The notes below the pieces were generated by a model. The model had not been told where the DNA came from. It saw nothing but the letters and a program-made list of their open reading frames with translations, and did no database searches. Of a DNA stretch of 33,771 nucleotides, positions 27,055 to 33,771 are shown one piece after another (positions within the stretch are counted from its first letter, which is position 1; each line of letters starts with the position of its first letter). The position numbers were made by a program, and so were the translations under genes. Location: contig CAUJEC010000018.1 in the NCBI GenBank assembly GCA_963169245.1, forward strand, positions 1 through 33,771, given 5' to 3'. Origin of the DNA: Actinomycetota bacterium. GTDB taxonomy: Bacteria > Actinomycetota > Acidimicrobiia > Acidimicrobiales > Microtrichaceae.

Positions 27055-27090
27055 ACTCTAGGTCGGTGGCCCGACGAGATTGGAGCACAG

Positions 27091-27801
27091 ATGCCAGATA
27101 TCGATCCACAGCAGACACTCGCCCGACTGGTGACCGAACTGCCGGGTTCAGCGCGGATCTTCGAACGCTGGGGCATCGACTACTGCTGCCATGGACAACG
27201 TGCACTCCAAGCCGCGTGCGCGGATCTCAATGTCGACACCCGATCCGTGATCGCCGAGTTGGATGCCCTCGGAGAGCCATCCCCGGAGGAGTGGGCGACC
27301 ATGGCTCCCGATGAGCTAACCGAGCACATCGTCTGTGTTCACCACGACTACCTGCGAGAGGAGCTTCCTCGCCTGATCGCTCTCGCAGAGAAGGTCCACT
27401 CGGTTCACGGTGGGCGGCACGGCGAACTGTCCGAGGTTGCAGCGCTGGTCCGTATGACAGAAGCGGATCTGACTCCTCACATGCAACGCGAGGAACTGGT
27501 CGTCTTCCCCGCTATCCGTCAGATGTCGACCAATCCGGACTTCCAGCCCAAGTTCGGAAACTTCGATGGCCCGCTCTCAGTCCTGATGGCAGAACATGAC
27601 AATCAGGGTCGCCTGCTGGACCGCCTGTCGGAGATCACGGCGGATTACACCCCACCAGCCGATGGCTGTGCCAGCTACGCCGCACTCTACGACGGCCTCC
27701 GTCAACTCGATCAGGACACCAGACTCCATGTCCACAAGGAGAACAACATCCTGTTCCCCGCAGTCAAGGAGATGGAAGCCGCCGTCGCGGTCAGCTCCTG
27801 A
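27091..27801 (+). CDS. ric: Iron-sulfur cluster repair di-iron protein (Ric/YtfE/ScdA family)
   Basis: The start is the ATG at 27091, with GGAG 5 bases upstream; the product is 236 residues, near the family's 220-245. The ScdA_N domain (1-60) has the hallmark GIDYCCHGQRAL (C32, C33). The hemerythrin-like domain then supplies histidines in EHIVCVHHDYL, TPHMQREELVVFPAI, MAEHDNQG and LHVHKENNILFPAV, which bind the di-iron centre. Family members repair Fe-S clusters damaged by nitric oxide or peroxide in the cytoplasm. Regulation is often by NsrR-type proteins. A possible -10 TATAGA at 27049-27054 lies upstream, giving a short leader. Confidence 0.93.
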   Translation: MPDIDPQQTLARLVTELPGSARIFERWGIDYCCHGQRALQAACADLNVDTRSVIAELDALGEPSPEEWATMAPDELTEHIVCVHHDYLREELPRLIALAEKVHSVHGGRHGELSEVAALVRMTEADLTPHMQREELVVFPAIRQMSTNPDFQPKFGNFDGPLSVLMAEHDNQGRLLDRLSEITADYTPPADGCASYAALYDGLRQLDQDTRLHVHKENNILFPAVKEMEAAVAVSS

Positions 27802-27806
27802 AGATC

Positions 27807-27836
27807 TGGGTCGGGCCTTGCCCGTGGCCCGACCCA
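27807..27836 (+). terminator. Terminator hairpin after ric
   Basis: TGGGTCGGGCC (27807-27817) and GGCCCGACCCA (27826-27836) form an 11-bp perfect stem with an 8-base loop, beginning 6 bp after the stop codon. No T tract follows. Confidence 0.65.
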
Positions 27837-27843
27837 TCCACGC

Positions 27844-28016
27844 AATGAGTAGGCGCCCCCCCCGAGGGGGGGGCCAACGCAGTTGTTGTACCGGGGGGGG
27901 TGTGGCCGAGTGGTTTGTTTAAACGGGTGGGGGGGGCCGTGCCGGTGCCCCGCCCCACCCCCCCCCGGTGTCGCCCCACCCCCCAGGGGGGGCCCCTACT
28001 CATTTGTTGTACCGGG
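27844..28016. repeat. G/C-homopolymer island with nested repeats
   Basis: The island has C8 (27856-27863), G8 (27866-27873), G8 (27893-27900), G8 (27929-27936), C9 (27958-27966), C6 (27979-27984) and G7 (27986-27992). AATGAGTAGG (27844-27853) is inverted at 27995-28004. TTGTTGTACCGGG is repeated directly at 27883-27895 and 28004-28016. CCGGGGGGGGTG (27891-27902) can pair with the C-rich 27956-27968. It also holds GTTTAAAC (27917-27924). No coding frame is supported. It may be structured DNA or a region of poor sequence quality. Confidence 0.7.
27896..27963 (+). pseudogene. tRNA-Ser-like remnant (not an intact tRNA)
   Basis: GGGGGTG-TG-GCC-GAGTGGTT matches the 5' acceptor, linker and D-arm of bacterial tRNA-Ser. 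A CACCCCC that could close the acceptor stem occurs near 27956-27963. The D-stem return, anticodon arm and TTCGAATC loop are missing. It is either a decayed tRNA or chance within a G/C-rich island. Confidence 0.25.
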
Positions 28017-28073
28017 TGCTTTGATGCCGATTGTTTTGATACCACGGTTGTGAGGTTCGACAAGGCGCCCGAT

Positions 28074-28079
28074 TAGGGT
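28074..28079 (+). promoter_or_regulatory. -10 hexamer TAGGGT, leaderless-type, for the 36-residue ORF
   Basis: TAGGGT ends 8 bases before the ATG at 28088. It supports expression of this short frame. Confidence 0.35.
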
Positions 28080-28087
28080 CTAGCCCC

Positions 28088-28198
28088 ATGGCAGGTCAAA
28101 GACCGGAGCACCCCAACGGTGCCGCTGCGCTACTAATGATCGGAATTGTGGTGCTGCTAATCCTGATCGCCGTCGTCAGCACGTTCGGAGGACGCTGA
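28088..28198 (+). CDS. 36-residue single-helix membrane peptide
   Basis: The frame is too short for the ORF track. It encodes MAGQRPEHPNGAAALL, then a hydrophobic helix of about 20 residues (MIGIVVLLILIAVVSTF) and ends GGR. A polar N-terminus, one clean membrane helix and a short basic end fit a small membrane protein. A TAGGGT hexamer 8 bases upstream fits the start pattern seen elsewhere in the window. I do not recognise a family. It could be a chance frame, but the hydrophobic pattern is sharp. It lies alone between the homopolymer island and a convergent gene. Confidence 0.5.
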   Translation: MAGQRPEHPNGAAALLMIGIVVLLILIAVVSTFGGR

Positions 28199-28239
28199 CA
28201 CCCTCTGCGCTAGTAGCGGTGCTTATTGCAAGCGCCCGC

Positions 28240-28267
28240 TACGCGGCCTGGTTTACGCGGCCTGGTT
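28240..28267. repeat. Perfect 14-bp tandem duplication
   Basis: TACGCGGCCTGGTT occurs twice in a row (28240-28253 and 28254-28267) in the intergenic gap. A second pair, CGGAGCCTC at 28304-28312 and 28317-28325, lies just beyond and reaches the end of the convergent gene. Confidence 0.7.
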
Positions 28268-28323
28268 CTTCGCCTATGCATCCAATCGGTTGGGTGGCCG
28301 GCCCGGAGCCTCGGTACGGAGCC

Positions 28324-29220
28324 TCAGGTCGTGGGCTCGAGCGATTTCAGGTTGAGCTCGGAGGTCTCGCGAATATTTGCTGGACCTCTCAGGTTGATTT
28401 CTCGAACGATCTTGACAGGCAGCCAGTCATCAACTGCCATCCAGATGGTCTCGGACCACGGCCCAGATACCTTGCCAGATGCCACATAGTTGATCGCTAC
28501 GGGCCGTGCCTGCACAGCGGTTCCTCCGACATCGATCGCCTCGGGCGCCCCTACGGTCAGTGAGCCGGTCATATCGGCGTTGACCTCCATAGGGCCCCCA
28601 CCGAGCACGAGCGAACACTTGATGTCCGACAGGTTCGCACCCTCGCTAATCACTAGTTCCGGGTCACAGGTCAGAGTCGCCACAGGGTTTGCCGGACCCA
28701 TCTTCATCTGCATCGTATGCGCTGCGATTCGCAGTTGGTTCACTGCCTTGTCCCCCTTGCCGGAGACCGACGCACAGTAGGTGGTCTTCTCAATGTGTTC
28801 TGCCAGCAGACTCAGTTCGTAGTCAAAGCACTTTTCGACCGACCCCGTATCGACACCCGAAGCCTTGTCGGCTTTTGCAGTGGTGGTAGTCGACCCATCA
28901 GCGGCAGCCGCTGGTTCCTTCACGCTTGCAACGATCTCGGTCGGAAAGATCCTGGTATCAGCGGGGAATGGGCCCAGCTTGACCTCTTCCTGACCGACGG
29001 CAGCAAACGTATAAACCCCCTTGGCCGGTATGGACACCGGCTGTTGGACCTCGCCGGACTTCTCATCCGACTTCGACTCATCCGACTTCGACGAGCCTTG
29101 TCTGAAGTCCTTTACGGCGTCATGCTTCTTGACCGCTGTTCCGCCGCGAGGCCATACCACGACTGCTATGACCACAGCGAGGATCACCACAACCGGAATC
29201 ACGAAGAGCTTCTTGTTCAT
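28324..29220 (-). CDS. Membrane-anchored extracytoplasmic protein of unknown function
   Basis: From the ATG at 29220 the product is 298 residues; the track's TTG start adds three. MNKK and a hydrophobic segment (about 5-24) form an uncleaved anchor or signal. A charged Ser/Asp/Lys linker with KSDESKSDEKS follows. The rest is beta-rich, starting with VYTFAAVGQEEVKLGPFP, and has three cysteines in EKCFDYEL, TTYCASV and LTCDPELV plus a fourth in IKCSLV. The C-terminal part, from SGPWSETIWMAVDDWLPVKI, resembles the end of lipoprotein-carrier-like folds in a loose way. I do not recognise a family. It overlaps or abuts the methyltransferase gene stop (29222), so they form one operon. Confidence 0.65.
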   Translation of the reverse strand: MNKKLFVIPVVVILAVVIAVVVWPRGGTAVKKHDAVKDFRQGSSKSDESKSDEKSGEVQQPVSIPAKGVYTFAAVGQEEVKLGPFPADTRIFPTEIVASVKEPAAAADGSTTTTAKADKASGVDTGSVEKCFDYELSLLAEHIEKTTYCASVSGKGDKAVNQLRIAAHTMQMKMGPANPVATLTCDPELVISEGANLSDIKCSLVLGGGPMEVNADMTGSLTVGAPEAIDVGGTAVQARPVAINYVASGKVSGPWSETIWMAVDDWLPVKIVREINLRGPANIRETSELNLKSLEPTT

Positions 29221-29221
29221 C

Positions 29222-30061
29222 TCAGGCAACCCGCTCCGCGCTGATCATCACGGCTTCGAGCACGTCATCATTACCGCTCATCGCCCTGCGCATCGAGATG
29301 ACCCGCGACCGGGCCTCGCTGTCGGAGAGAACACGCAGCGCGAACTTTGCGGCGCCGACCATGCCCTCGTCGGCAATGAGGCGCCTCGGCTCCAGAAGGT
29401 GCAGCGGTGCGGTCTCATGAGCCGTCACCCGGAATCCATTGTTGGAGAGAAGGTCCTTCCACTCTTCTTCACCGAGCGGGCTCACATGGACCTTGATCGC
29501 CGAGCGCAGTTCCTCGGTCACCCGCTCTCGATCCGCGTTGGAGACCCCGGATCGGAACGCCACCTCGTGTATCGCCATCCGACCGCCGGGACGGAGAATA
29601 CGGCGCAACTCGGCCACGATCCGCTCCTTCTGCGATGTCGGCTGCATAGTCAGGTACGCCTCACCGAACGCCACGTCAGCAGATTCGTCATCGAGACCAG
29701 TGTCTGCGGCGGTTCCCTGCACTACCGACCGGTTGGGGCCGGCAGCGAGCATCGCGACACGCTCGACCGCCACCGGGTCACGGTCCACTCCCCTGTAGCT
29801 CTTAGGACTGCGGTCCAGGATCAGCTGAGTCGTTGCACCAAGACCGGGCGCGAGTTCGACGACGTCGTCACCCCGCTTAATGTCCACCGCTGCGAGCAGT
29901 TTGGCTGTCAGTTCCACTCCCCCAGGACGCAGAATCCGCTTGCCCAGCCGTGCAAGCAGCCAGTGCCCAGCCATTCGGTCCGCGTCGACCCCTTCTGCGG
30001 GTAGGCGATCAGCTGTCCTTATCGTCCCAACAGTCTCTGTAGACCCATCGGTGGCATCCAT
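29222..30061 (-). CDS. Class I SAM-dependent methyltransferase
   Basis: The product is 279 residues. Residues 1-55 are a polar lead with HWLLARLGKRILRPGG. The Rossmann core begins with motif I, VVELAPGLGATTQ (about 67-79), followed by YRGVDRDPVAV, the acidic loop that holds the ribose. It continues with the motif around VAFGEAYLTMQP and LRRILRPGGRMAIHEV. It transfers a methyl group from SAM to an unknown small molecule or lipid. A possible ribosome site AGGGG precedes the ATG. A DtxR/IdeR-like box lies 26 bp upstream, so iron control is plausible. It is co-transcribed with the membrane-anchored protein gene that follows. Confidence 0.85.
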   Translation of the reverse strand: MDATDGSTETVGTIRTADRLPAEGVDADRMAGHWLLARLGKRILRPGGVELTAKLLAAVDIKRGDDVVELAPGLGATTQLILDRSPKSYRGVDRDPVAVERVAMLAAGPNRSVVQGTAADTGLDDESADVAFGEAYLTMQPTSQKERIVAELRRILRPGGRMAIHEVAFRSGVSNADRERVTEELRSAIKVHVSPLGEEEWKDLLSNNGFRVTAHETAPLHLLEPRRLIADEGMVGAAKFALRVLSDSEARSRVISMRRAMSGNDDVLEAVMISAERVA

Positions 30062-30086
30062 CGGGAACCCCTATCAATCGTGAGTG

Positions 30087-30100
30087 TTAGGTAACCCTAA
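30087..30100 (-). promoter_or_regulatory. DtxR/IdeR-like iron box upstream of the methyltransferase operon
   Basis: TTAGGTAACCCTAA has perfect TTAGG/CCTAA arms around 4 bases. It matches 12 of the 19 positions of the DtxR/IdeR consensus TTAGGTTAGCCTAACCTAA by eye. It lies 26-39 bp before the ATG at 30061, where a repressor could block transcription. Confidence 0.45.
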
Positions 30101-30148
30101 TTCTCAAGTGTCGGGGTGTGCAACAGGGACCGCCAGCGGCGTGTCGGG

Positions 30149-30436
30149 TCAGTGGGCTGCGAACTCCGGGTGCTGCTTCTCCCAGTTCTCCTGGTGCAGG
30201 TTGTAGAGCGCCATGCCAGCCATCAGACCGAATCCCGGTCCGCCGAACAGAGCGGTGAAGAAAGCCACCGAGAGCCCACCGACCCAGGAACCCATGAACA
30301 GAGCGAGAGGGATTCCGACGCCGAAGAACATGACACACCATGTGGTGGCGATGGATCGGATGATTGACTTTCGCATGTCTGGGCGACCGGACTGGTCAAT
30401 ACCCGATGCTGAATCTGCAACTGACTGGGATGCCAT
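30149..30436 (-). CDS. Small membrane protein
   Basis: The product is 95 residues. A polar start of about 22 residues is followed by two membrane helices near residues 28-50 and 54-78. These contain glycine-rich segments such as GVGIPLALFMGSWVGGLSVAFFTALFGGPGFGL. The tail is polar, ending NLHQENWEKQHPEFAAH. TAGATT ends 8 bases before the ATG and supports the start. I do not recognise a family. It lies downstream of nothing on its strand, and the methyltransferase operon follows with its own control site. Confidence 0.65.
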   Translation of the reverse strand: MASQSVADSASGIDQSGRPDMRKSIIRSIATTWCVMFFGVGIPLALFMGSWVGGLSVAFFTALFGGPGFGLMAGMALYNLHQENWEKQHPEFAAH

Positions 30437-30444
30437 ACGTCCCC

Positions 30445-30450
30445 AATCTA
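30445..30450 (-). promoter_or_regulatory. -10 hexamer TAGATT, leaderless-type, for the small membrane protein gene
   Basis: On the minus strand TAGATT ends 8 bases before the ATG at 30436. Confidence 0.45.
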
Positions 30451-30603
30451 TACCGAAGCACGCTCAGCTTCGTACCTGACAGCCGTCACAGCGTCAAGTG
30501 CCCCATGAACCCGCTGCCCGGCTAGGTCCGCGAAACCCCATGGCCATGGCTGATGACAGTGCCGATAACCTGCTCTGAGCCAATCCACGCGATCGAACCG
30601 GAC

Positions 30604-31821
30604 ATGAAGACACTCCAGCAGTCGACAAAGCTACAGAACGTCGTATACGAGATCAGGGGCCCCGCCAACGCCGAAGCCGCAAGGCTCGAAGCCGAGGGGC
30701 ACCGGATCATGAAGCTGAACATCGGCAGCCCTGCCCCGTTCGGATTCGATGCGCCTGACGAGATCGTGCGAGACATGATCGCTCAACTGCCTGATGCGGC
30801 GGGGTACTCCGAGTCGAAGGGCATCCTCTCGGCCCGCCGAGCCGTCGTCGCCCGCTACCAACTCGTTGCTGGATTCCCAGACATGGATGTCGACGACATC
30901 TACCTAGGCAACGGTGTCTCGGAGCTGATCATCATGACGATGCAGGCGCTCCTCGATGACGGCGACGAGGTGCTCATCCCGACGCCCGACTATCCCCTCT
31001 GGACCGCAGCGGTGAGTCTCTCTGGAGGAACTCCGGTCCACTATCGAACCGACGAGTCCGATGAGTGGAACCCTTCGATCGAGGACATCGAAGCCAAGAT
31101 CACGCCGCGCACCAAGGCCCTTGTGGTCATCAATCCGAACAACCCGACCGGAGCGGTCTACAAGCGCGACGTGCTCACGAAACTCGTCGACCTCGCCCGC
31201 GAGCATCAACTTCTGTTGCTCGCGGATGAGATCTATGACCGAATCCTCTACGACGATGCGGAACACATCTCGATCGCGACCCTTGCGCCCGATCTTCTCT
31301 GCCTCACCTTCAACGGACTCTCCAAGACCTACCGGGTGGCCGGGTTCAGATCCGGGTGGCTGGCGGTCAGCGGTCCAAAGGCCCACGCCTCGAGCTTCCT
31401 CGAAGGAGTGGATCTCTTGGCATCCTCGCGGCTCTGTCCCAACGTTCCGGGTCAGCATGCGGTCCAAGCCGCGCTCAGTGGCCACCAGAGCATCGAGGCG
31501 CTTATCCGTCCCGGCGGTCGTCTATATGCCCAACGGGACGCCGCTGTTGACGGTTTGAATTCGATTCCCGGAGTCAGTTGCGTCCGCCCCAAGGGAGCGC
31601 TCTACGCCTTCGCACGCCTCGACCCCGAGGTGCACGAGATCCATGACGACTCGAAGTTCGTACTGGATCTGCTGATACAGGAGAAGCTGCTGGTCGTCCA
31701 GGGCACAGGATTCAACTGGCCTGAACCGGACCATTTCCGTATCGTCACGCTTCCCTCGGTGGACGACCTGAAGATCGCCATCGAACGCATCGGCAATTTC
31801 CTGGCGAGCTACCGCCAATAG
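30604..31821 (+). CDS. alaA: Alanine aminotransferase AlaA (PLP-dependent, fold type I)
   Basis: From the ATG at 30604 the product is 405 residues, the same as E. coli AlaA, whose sequence it follows closely from the first residues (KLQNVVYEIRGP). It moves the amino group between glutamate and pyruvate to make alanine. The PLP lysine is K241 in NGLSKTYRVAGFRSGW. VINPNNPTGAVY, ADEIYDRILYDDAEH and the C-terminal FRIVTLP arginine are intact. The upstream 30553 start would add 17 residues not found in the family. There is no Shine-Dalgarno; a possible -10 TAACCT (30566-30571) lies 32 bp upstream. It is a single-gene unit. Confidence 0.92.
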   Translation: MKTLQQSTKLQNVVYEIRGPANAEAARLEAEGHRIMKLNIGSPAPFGFDAPDEIVRDMIAQLPDAAGYSESKGILSARRAVVARYQLVAGFPDMDVDDIYLGNGVSELIIMTMQALLDDGDEVLIPTPDYPLWTAAVSLSGGTPVHYRTDESDEWNPSIEDIEAKITPRTKALVVINPNNPTGAVYKRDVLTKLVDLAREHQLLLLADEIYDRILYDDAEHISIATLAPDLLCLTFNGLSKTYRVAGFRSGWLAVSGPKAHASSFLEGVDLLASSRLCPNVPGQHAVQAALSGHQSIEALIRPGGRLYAQRDAAVDGLNSIPGVSCVRPKGALYAFARLDPEVHEIHDDSKFVLDLLIQEKLLVVQGTGFNWPEPDHFRIVTLPSVDDLKIAIERIGNFLASYRQ

Positions 31822-31936
31822 ACGCCGGAGCCCAGCCGTCCGTAGCCCAACCGGCCTCGGGCAGCATCTCCAGCCACATGACTCCGGGCTCGGCTATCCA
31901 CCGCTACTGAAACGCCGCTCCCCAGCTATCCCACGC

Positions 31937-32371
31937 TCAGCGAGCCGCCGGCTCCAGGAGAACCACTGGAATCTCTCGCCCGGCACGATCCTGGTACCCG
32001 TCGTAGTACTTGTAGACCTTCGTGATCCTTGGCCACAGGCGCTCTCGTTCCTCTGGATTCGCGACCCGGGCGATCATGGGCTCCGCCGGACGCCGACGTC
32101 GCGAAACGCCAACATTGGGATCGGCGCTCAGATTCAGGAACCACGCCGGGTTCTTGGTGTCGCCTCCCCTCGATGCGATTACCACGATTGCATCCCCATC
32201 CTTAATAGGGGATGTCAGCAGGACGGTTCGTTCCGCTCCCGACTTGCGCCCTGTTGTTGTCAGAGCAATGACTTCCATTCCAAGCAGACGCCACCCGAAG
32301 CGCCCACGACTCGCTTTGAGAACGAACCGATGAGTTCGGTTGAGAATCTGAAACTTGCGATCACCCTTCAT
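31937..32371 (-). CDS. Deazaflavin (F420)-dependent nitroreductase-like protein (DUF385/Ddn family)
   Basis: The product is 144 residues, the size of Ddn-type proteins. The split beta-barrel signature is clear: VIALTTTGRKSGAERTVLLTSPIKDGDAIVVIASRGGDTKNPAWFLNLSADPNV. The family uses reduced coenzyme F420 and is widespread in actinomycetes, including Acidimicrobiia and mycobacteria. Reactions range from quinone reduction to activation of nitro compounds; the natural substrate here is unknown. A GAAGG ribosome site precedes the ATG. The TIGR03084 gene lies upstream on the same strand, 143 bp away, too far for clear coupling. Confidence 0.88.
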   Translation of the reverse strand: MKGDRKFQILNRTHRFVLKASRGRFGWRLLGMEVIALTTTGRKSGAERTVLLTSPIKDGDAIVVIASRGGDTKNPAWFLNLSADPNVGVSRRRRPAEPMIARVANPEERERLWPRITKVYKYYDGYQDRAGREIPVVLLEPAAR

Positions 32372-32514
32372 CTGGAACCTTCACTGCCAATCCCGGCCCC
32401 ACCCGACAATGCTCCGCCTGGGCTCGCCCTGAGCTCACGCTGCTCGGGCTCTGCTCTGCCCTGCTCTGCTCTATTCTGCAATGCAATGCGATCCGGAACT
32501 CAGTCATTGCACTG
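32372..32514. other. Intergenic low-complexity CTCTG-rich stretch
   Basis: Imperfect CTGCTCT-type repeats occupy about 32440-32478. TGCAATG occurs twice, overlapping (32477-32488), and as its reverse complement CATTGCA at 32505-32511, a weak hairpin after the stop of the leftward TIGR03084 gene. No gene is seen. Confidence 0.4.
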
Positions 32515-33366
32515 TCAATCACGTCCCTCGCCTTTCGGGGCTCGACCAGTTCCTGGTGGTCCGGCGAATGCCTGCGCAATCTCGGTCCACCTACGGGCGT
32601 CATCACCGACAGTCACGATCCTCAGATCATCGAGATGTCGTCGACGGGTGACCAAGAGGCAGAAGTCAAGAACGCACCCAGTGACGGACTGCTCGGCATC
32701 CTCGGGGCCGAACGAAAGGATCTGCTCGGACTGATCGACTCCAACCTTCGGGAGGCTCAACTCAACCCGAAACTCCTGAGCCGGTGGTTCGATACCGTTC
32801 GAGAGGTAGGCGAAGTCGCGAGTCCGTACACCCAGATGGGCAATGTGTCTGAGACGGGGGGTGGCTCTGGGCTCCACTCCGATGGCGTCTCGGATGTCCT
32901 GGCCGTGCGCCCAAGTCTCCATGAGCCTTGCAGTGGCCATCGAGATCACCGACATCGACGGGCCAAACCATGGGACTCGGGCTGACCGACCCTTGTCCCG
33001 CATCGCCTGTTGAAGGTGAGTCCTAGCGGTGGTCCATCGGCTGAGCACGAACGGAAAATCGCCGCGGCCCCCCTCGAGAGCGTTGTCGTCGACGAAGTTC
33101 TCGACGTCACCGGCAGAGGCCTCGTTCAGTAGACGGTTCAACCACTCGGTGAACTCGTCGGGCTCCATTACGGCCTTCAGTGCAACCTCATCGGTCCACT
33201 TGAGGTGACCAATCGTCGTGCGGATGTCCCAGCCCTCAGCCGGCGTCGCCGCCGAGAGTTGTCGGTCGCTGAGCCACTCGACAGTCGAGGAGAGTTCGTC
33301 TGCCTCATCATTGAGATCCTTCAGCAGCTCAATGAATTCGTCGTCGGCGTCAACCACTGAACACAC
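32515..33366 (-). CDS. TIGR03084 family protein (DinB/maleylpyruvate isomerase-like metal-binding fold)
   Basis: The product is up to 283 residues. Residues about 10-160 form a DinB-like four-helix bundle with metal ligands in TTIGHLKWTDE and METWAHGQDIRD. The stretch VPWFGPSMSVISMATARLMETWAHGQD and the later RHIAHLGVRTR, with its GPEDAEQSVTGCVLDFCLLVTRRRH and WTEIAQAFAGPPG, are diagnostic of TIGR03084 proteins. This group is related to mycothiol-dependent maleylpyruvate isomerases, but its reaction is unknown. The GTG at 33366 has a GAGGGGGT ribosome site; an in-frame GTG three codons later is an alternative. It follows the STAS gene on the same strand. Confidence 0.9.
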   Translation of the reverse strand: MCSVVDADDEFIELLKDLNDEADELSSTVEWLSDRQLSAATPAEGWDIRTTIGHLKWTDEVALKAVMEPDEFTEWLNRLLNEASAGDVENFVDDNALEGGRGDFPFVLSRWTTARTHLQQAMRDKGRSARVPWFGPSMSVISMATARLMETWAHGQDIRDAIGVEPRATPRLRHIAHLGVRTRDFAYLSNGIEPPAQEFRVELSLPKVGVDQSEQILSFGPEDAEQSVTGCVLDFCLLVTRRRHLDDLRIVTVGDDARRWTEIAQAFAGPPGTGRAPKGEGRD

Positions 33367-33420
33367 CCCCTCATGAGATCTCCGCCACCCAACGCAGCGG
33401 CACGTGAGTATTCGTCGACA

Positions 33421-33714
33421 TCAGTCGGCCCGGCCAGAGGAGTCCTGGATCAGGTCGGCAACCTCTGCGACCTCAAGCATCTTCCGCACCAGATGCGTCG
33501 GATTCTCCACTACCAGCCCACCTCCATTGGACCGCCGCCTCTGCGACTCCTCGACCAGTACCTTCACGCCCGTTGAGTCGATGAATCGCACTTCGGAACA
33601 GTCGAGATGGACAACAGCGTCCGCATCGATCTCGAACAGTTCGCCAGCGAAGCGCTCGGCTGTTGCCGGGTCGATTTCTGGTGGTGCAAGCAGTCGAACC
33701 AAACCTGGACTCAT
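33421..33714 (-). CDS. STAS-domain protein (anti-sigma factor antagonist-like)
   Basis: The product is 97 residues, all one STAS domain. It starts MSPGLVRLLAPPEIDPATAE, with the typical HLDCSEVRFIDSTGVKVL in the middle. S47 in the D-S-T-G motif is where a partner kinase phosphorylates SpoIIAA-type antagonists. The C-terminal helix is present but ends early. Such proteins release sigma factors from anti-sigma factors when unphosphorylated. No kinase or sigma gene is in the window. AAGGTGAG upstream can serve as a ribosome site, and TAAGGT there also fits a -10. The domain could instead belong to a different STAS group. Confidence 0.85.
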   Translation of the reverse strand: MSPGLVRLLAPPEIDPATAERFAGELFEIDADAVVHLDCSEVRFIDSTGVKVLVEESQRRRSNGGGLVVENPTHLVRKMLEVAEVADLIQDSSGRAD

Positions 33715-33771
33715 ATCCGGCTCACCTTAGCCGTCGACCCCAAACCAGAACGCTCACAGGAACACCCGACC

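Noticed and set aside
27896-27963. A functional tRNA-Ser gene.
   Set aside because: Only the first 20 bases and a possible acceptor closure fit. The anticodon arm, variable arm and TTCGAATC loop are absent.
29021-30004. 327-residue plus-strand ORF antisense to the methyltransferase.
   Set aside because: Composition is that of a shadow frame, and the methyltransferase motifs on the minus strand are clear.

Overview
The window reads as a chromosomal segment of a high-GC actinomycete. Several families point to the class Acidimicrobiia (inference, not tested by search): a DUF5317 protein, a TIGR03084-type protein, a deazaflavin (F420)-type nitroreductase, an actinobacterial two-part phosphodiesterase and an FHA/FtsK-type WXG100 translocase. 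Genes are dense, on both strands, and mostly in short transcription units. No rRNA gene, intact tRNA gene, insertion sequence, prophage or CRISPR array was found.

Layout. 1-680: the 5' part of an enoyl-CoA hydratase gene and a small membrane protein. 760-6935: a DUF5317 membrane protein, a WXG100 (ESAT-6-like) protein, a 1439-residue FtsK/EssC-like triple-ATPase translocase, and a convergent FHA-plus-helix-turn-helix protein. This resembles a pared-down type VII secretion module. 7036-9725: a GH63/MGH-like glycoside hydrolase diverging from a GT4 glycosyltransferase, which is coupled to a small membrane protein. 9763-13114: a sucrase/ferredoxin-like protein, a TetR regulator with a palindrome over its start, inorganic pyrophosphatase and a YihY/BrkB membrane protein. 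13224-17970: a MacB/FtsX-type ABC transporter pair and glutamate dehydrogenase. 18180-20302: a phosphodiesterase and an Rrf2 regulator with three cysteines. 20363-26720: a heterodimeric ABC exporter diverging from a lipoprotein of the penicillin/AHL-acylase family. 26721-28198: a long inverted repeat, the Fe-S repair protein Ric, an unusual island of G and C homopolymers with tRNA-Ser-like sequence, and a 36-residue membrane peptide missed by the ORF track. 28324-30436: a membrane-anchored protein, a methyltransferase preceded by a DtxR/IdeR-like iron box, and a small membrane protein. 30604-33714: alanine aminotransferase AlaA, an F420-type nitroreductase-like protein, a TIGR03084 protein and a STAS-domain anti-sigma antagonist.

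Most genes do ordinary metabolic or envelope work. Glutamate dehydrogenase and AlaA both handle glutamate nitrogen. Ric and the Fe-S-type Rrf2 regulator suggest a response to nitrosative or iron stress. The ABC exporter and acylase share a 77-bp divergent intergenic region. A pattern crosses the whole window: thirteen transcription-unit starts have a TANNNT -10 hexamer ending 6-8 bases before the start codon. That is the signature of leaderless transcription, and it also settled several start-codon choices. The most unusual sequence is the G/C-homopolymer island at 27844-28016.
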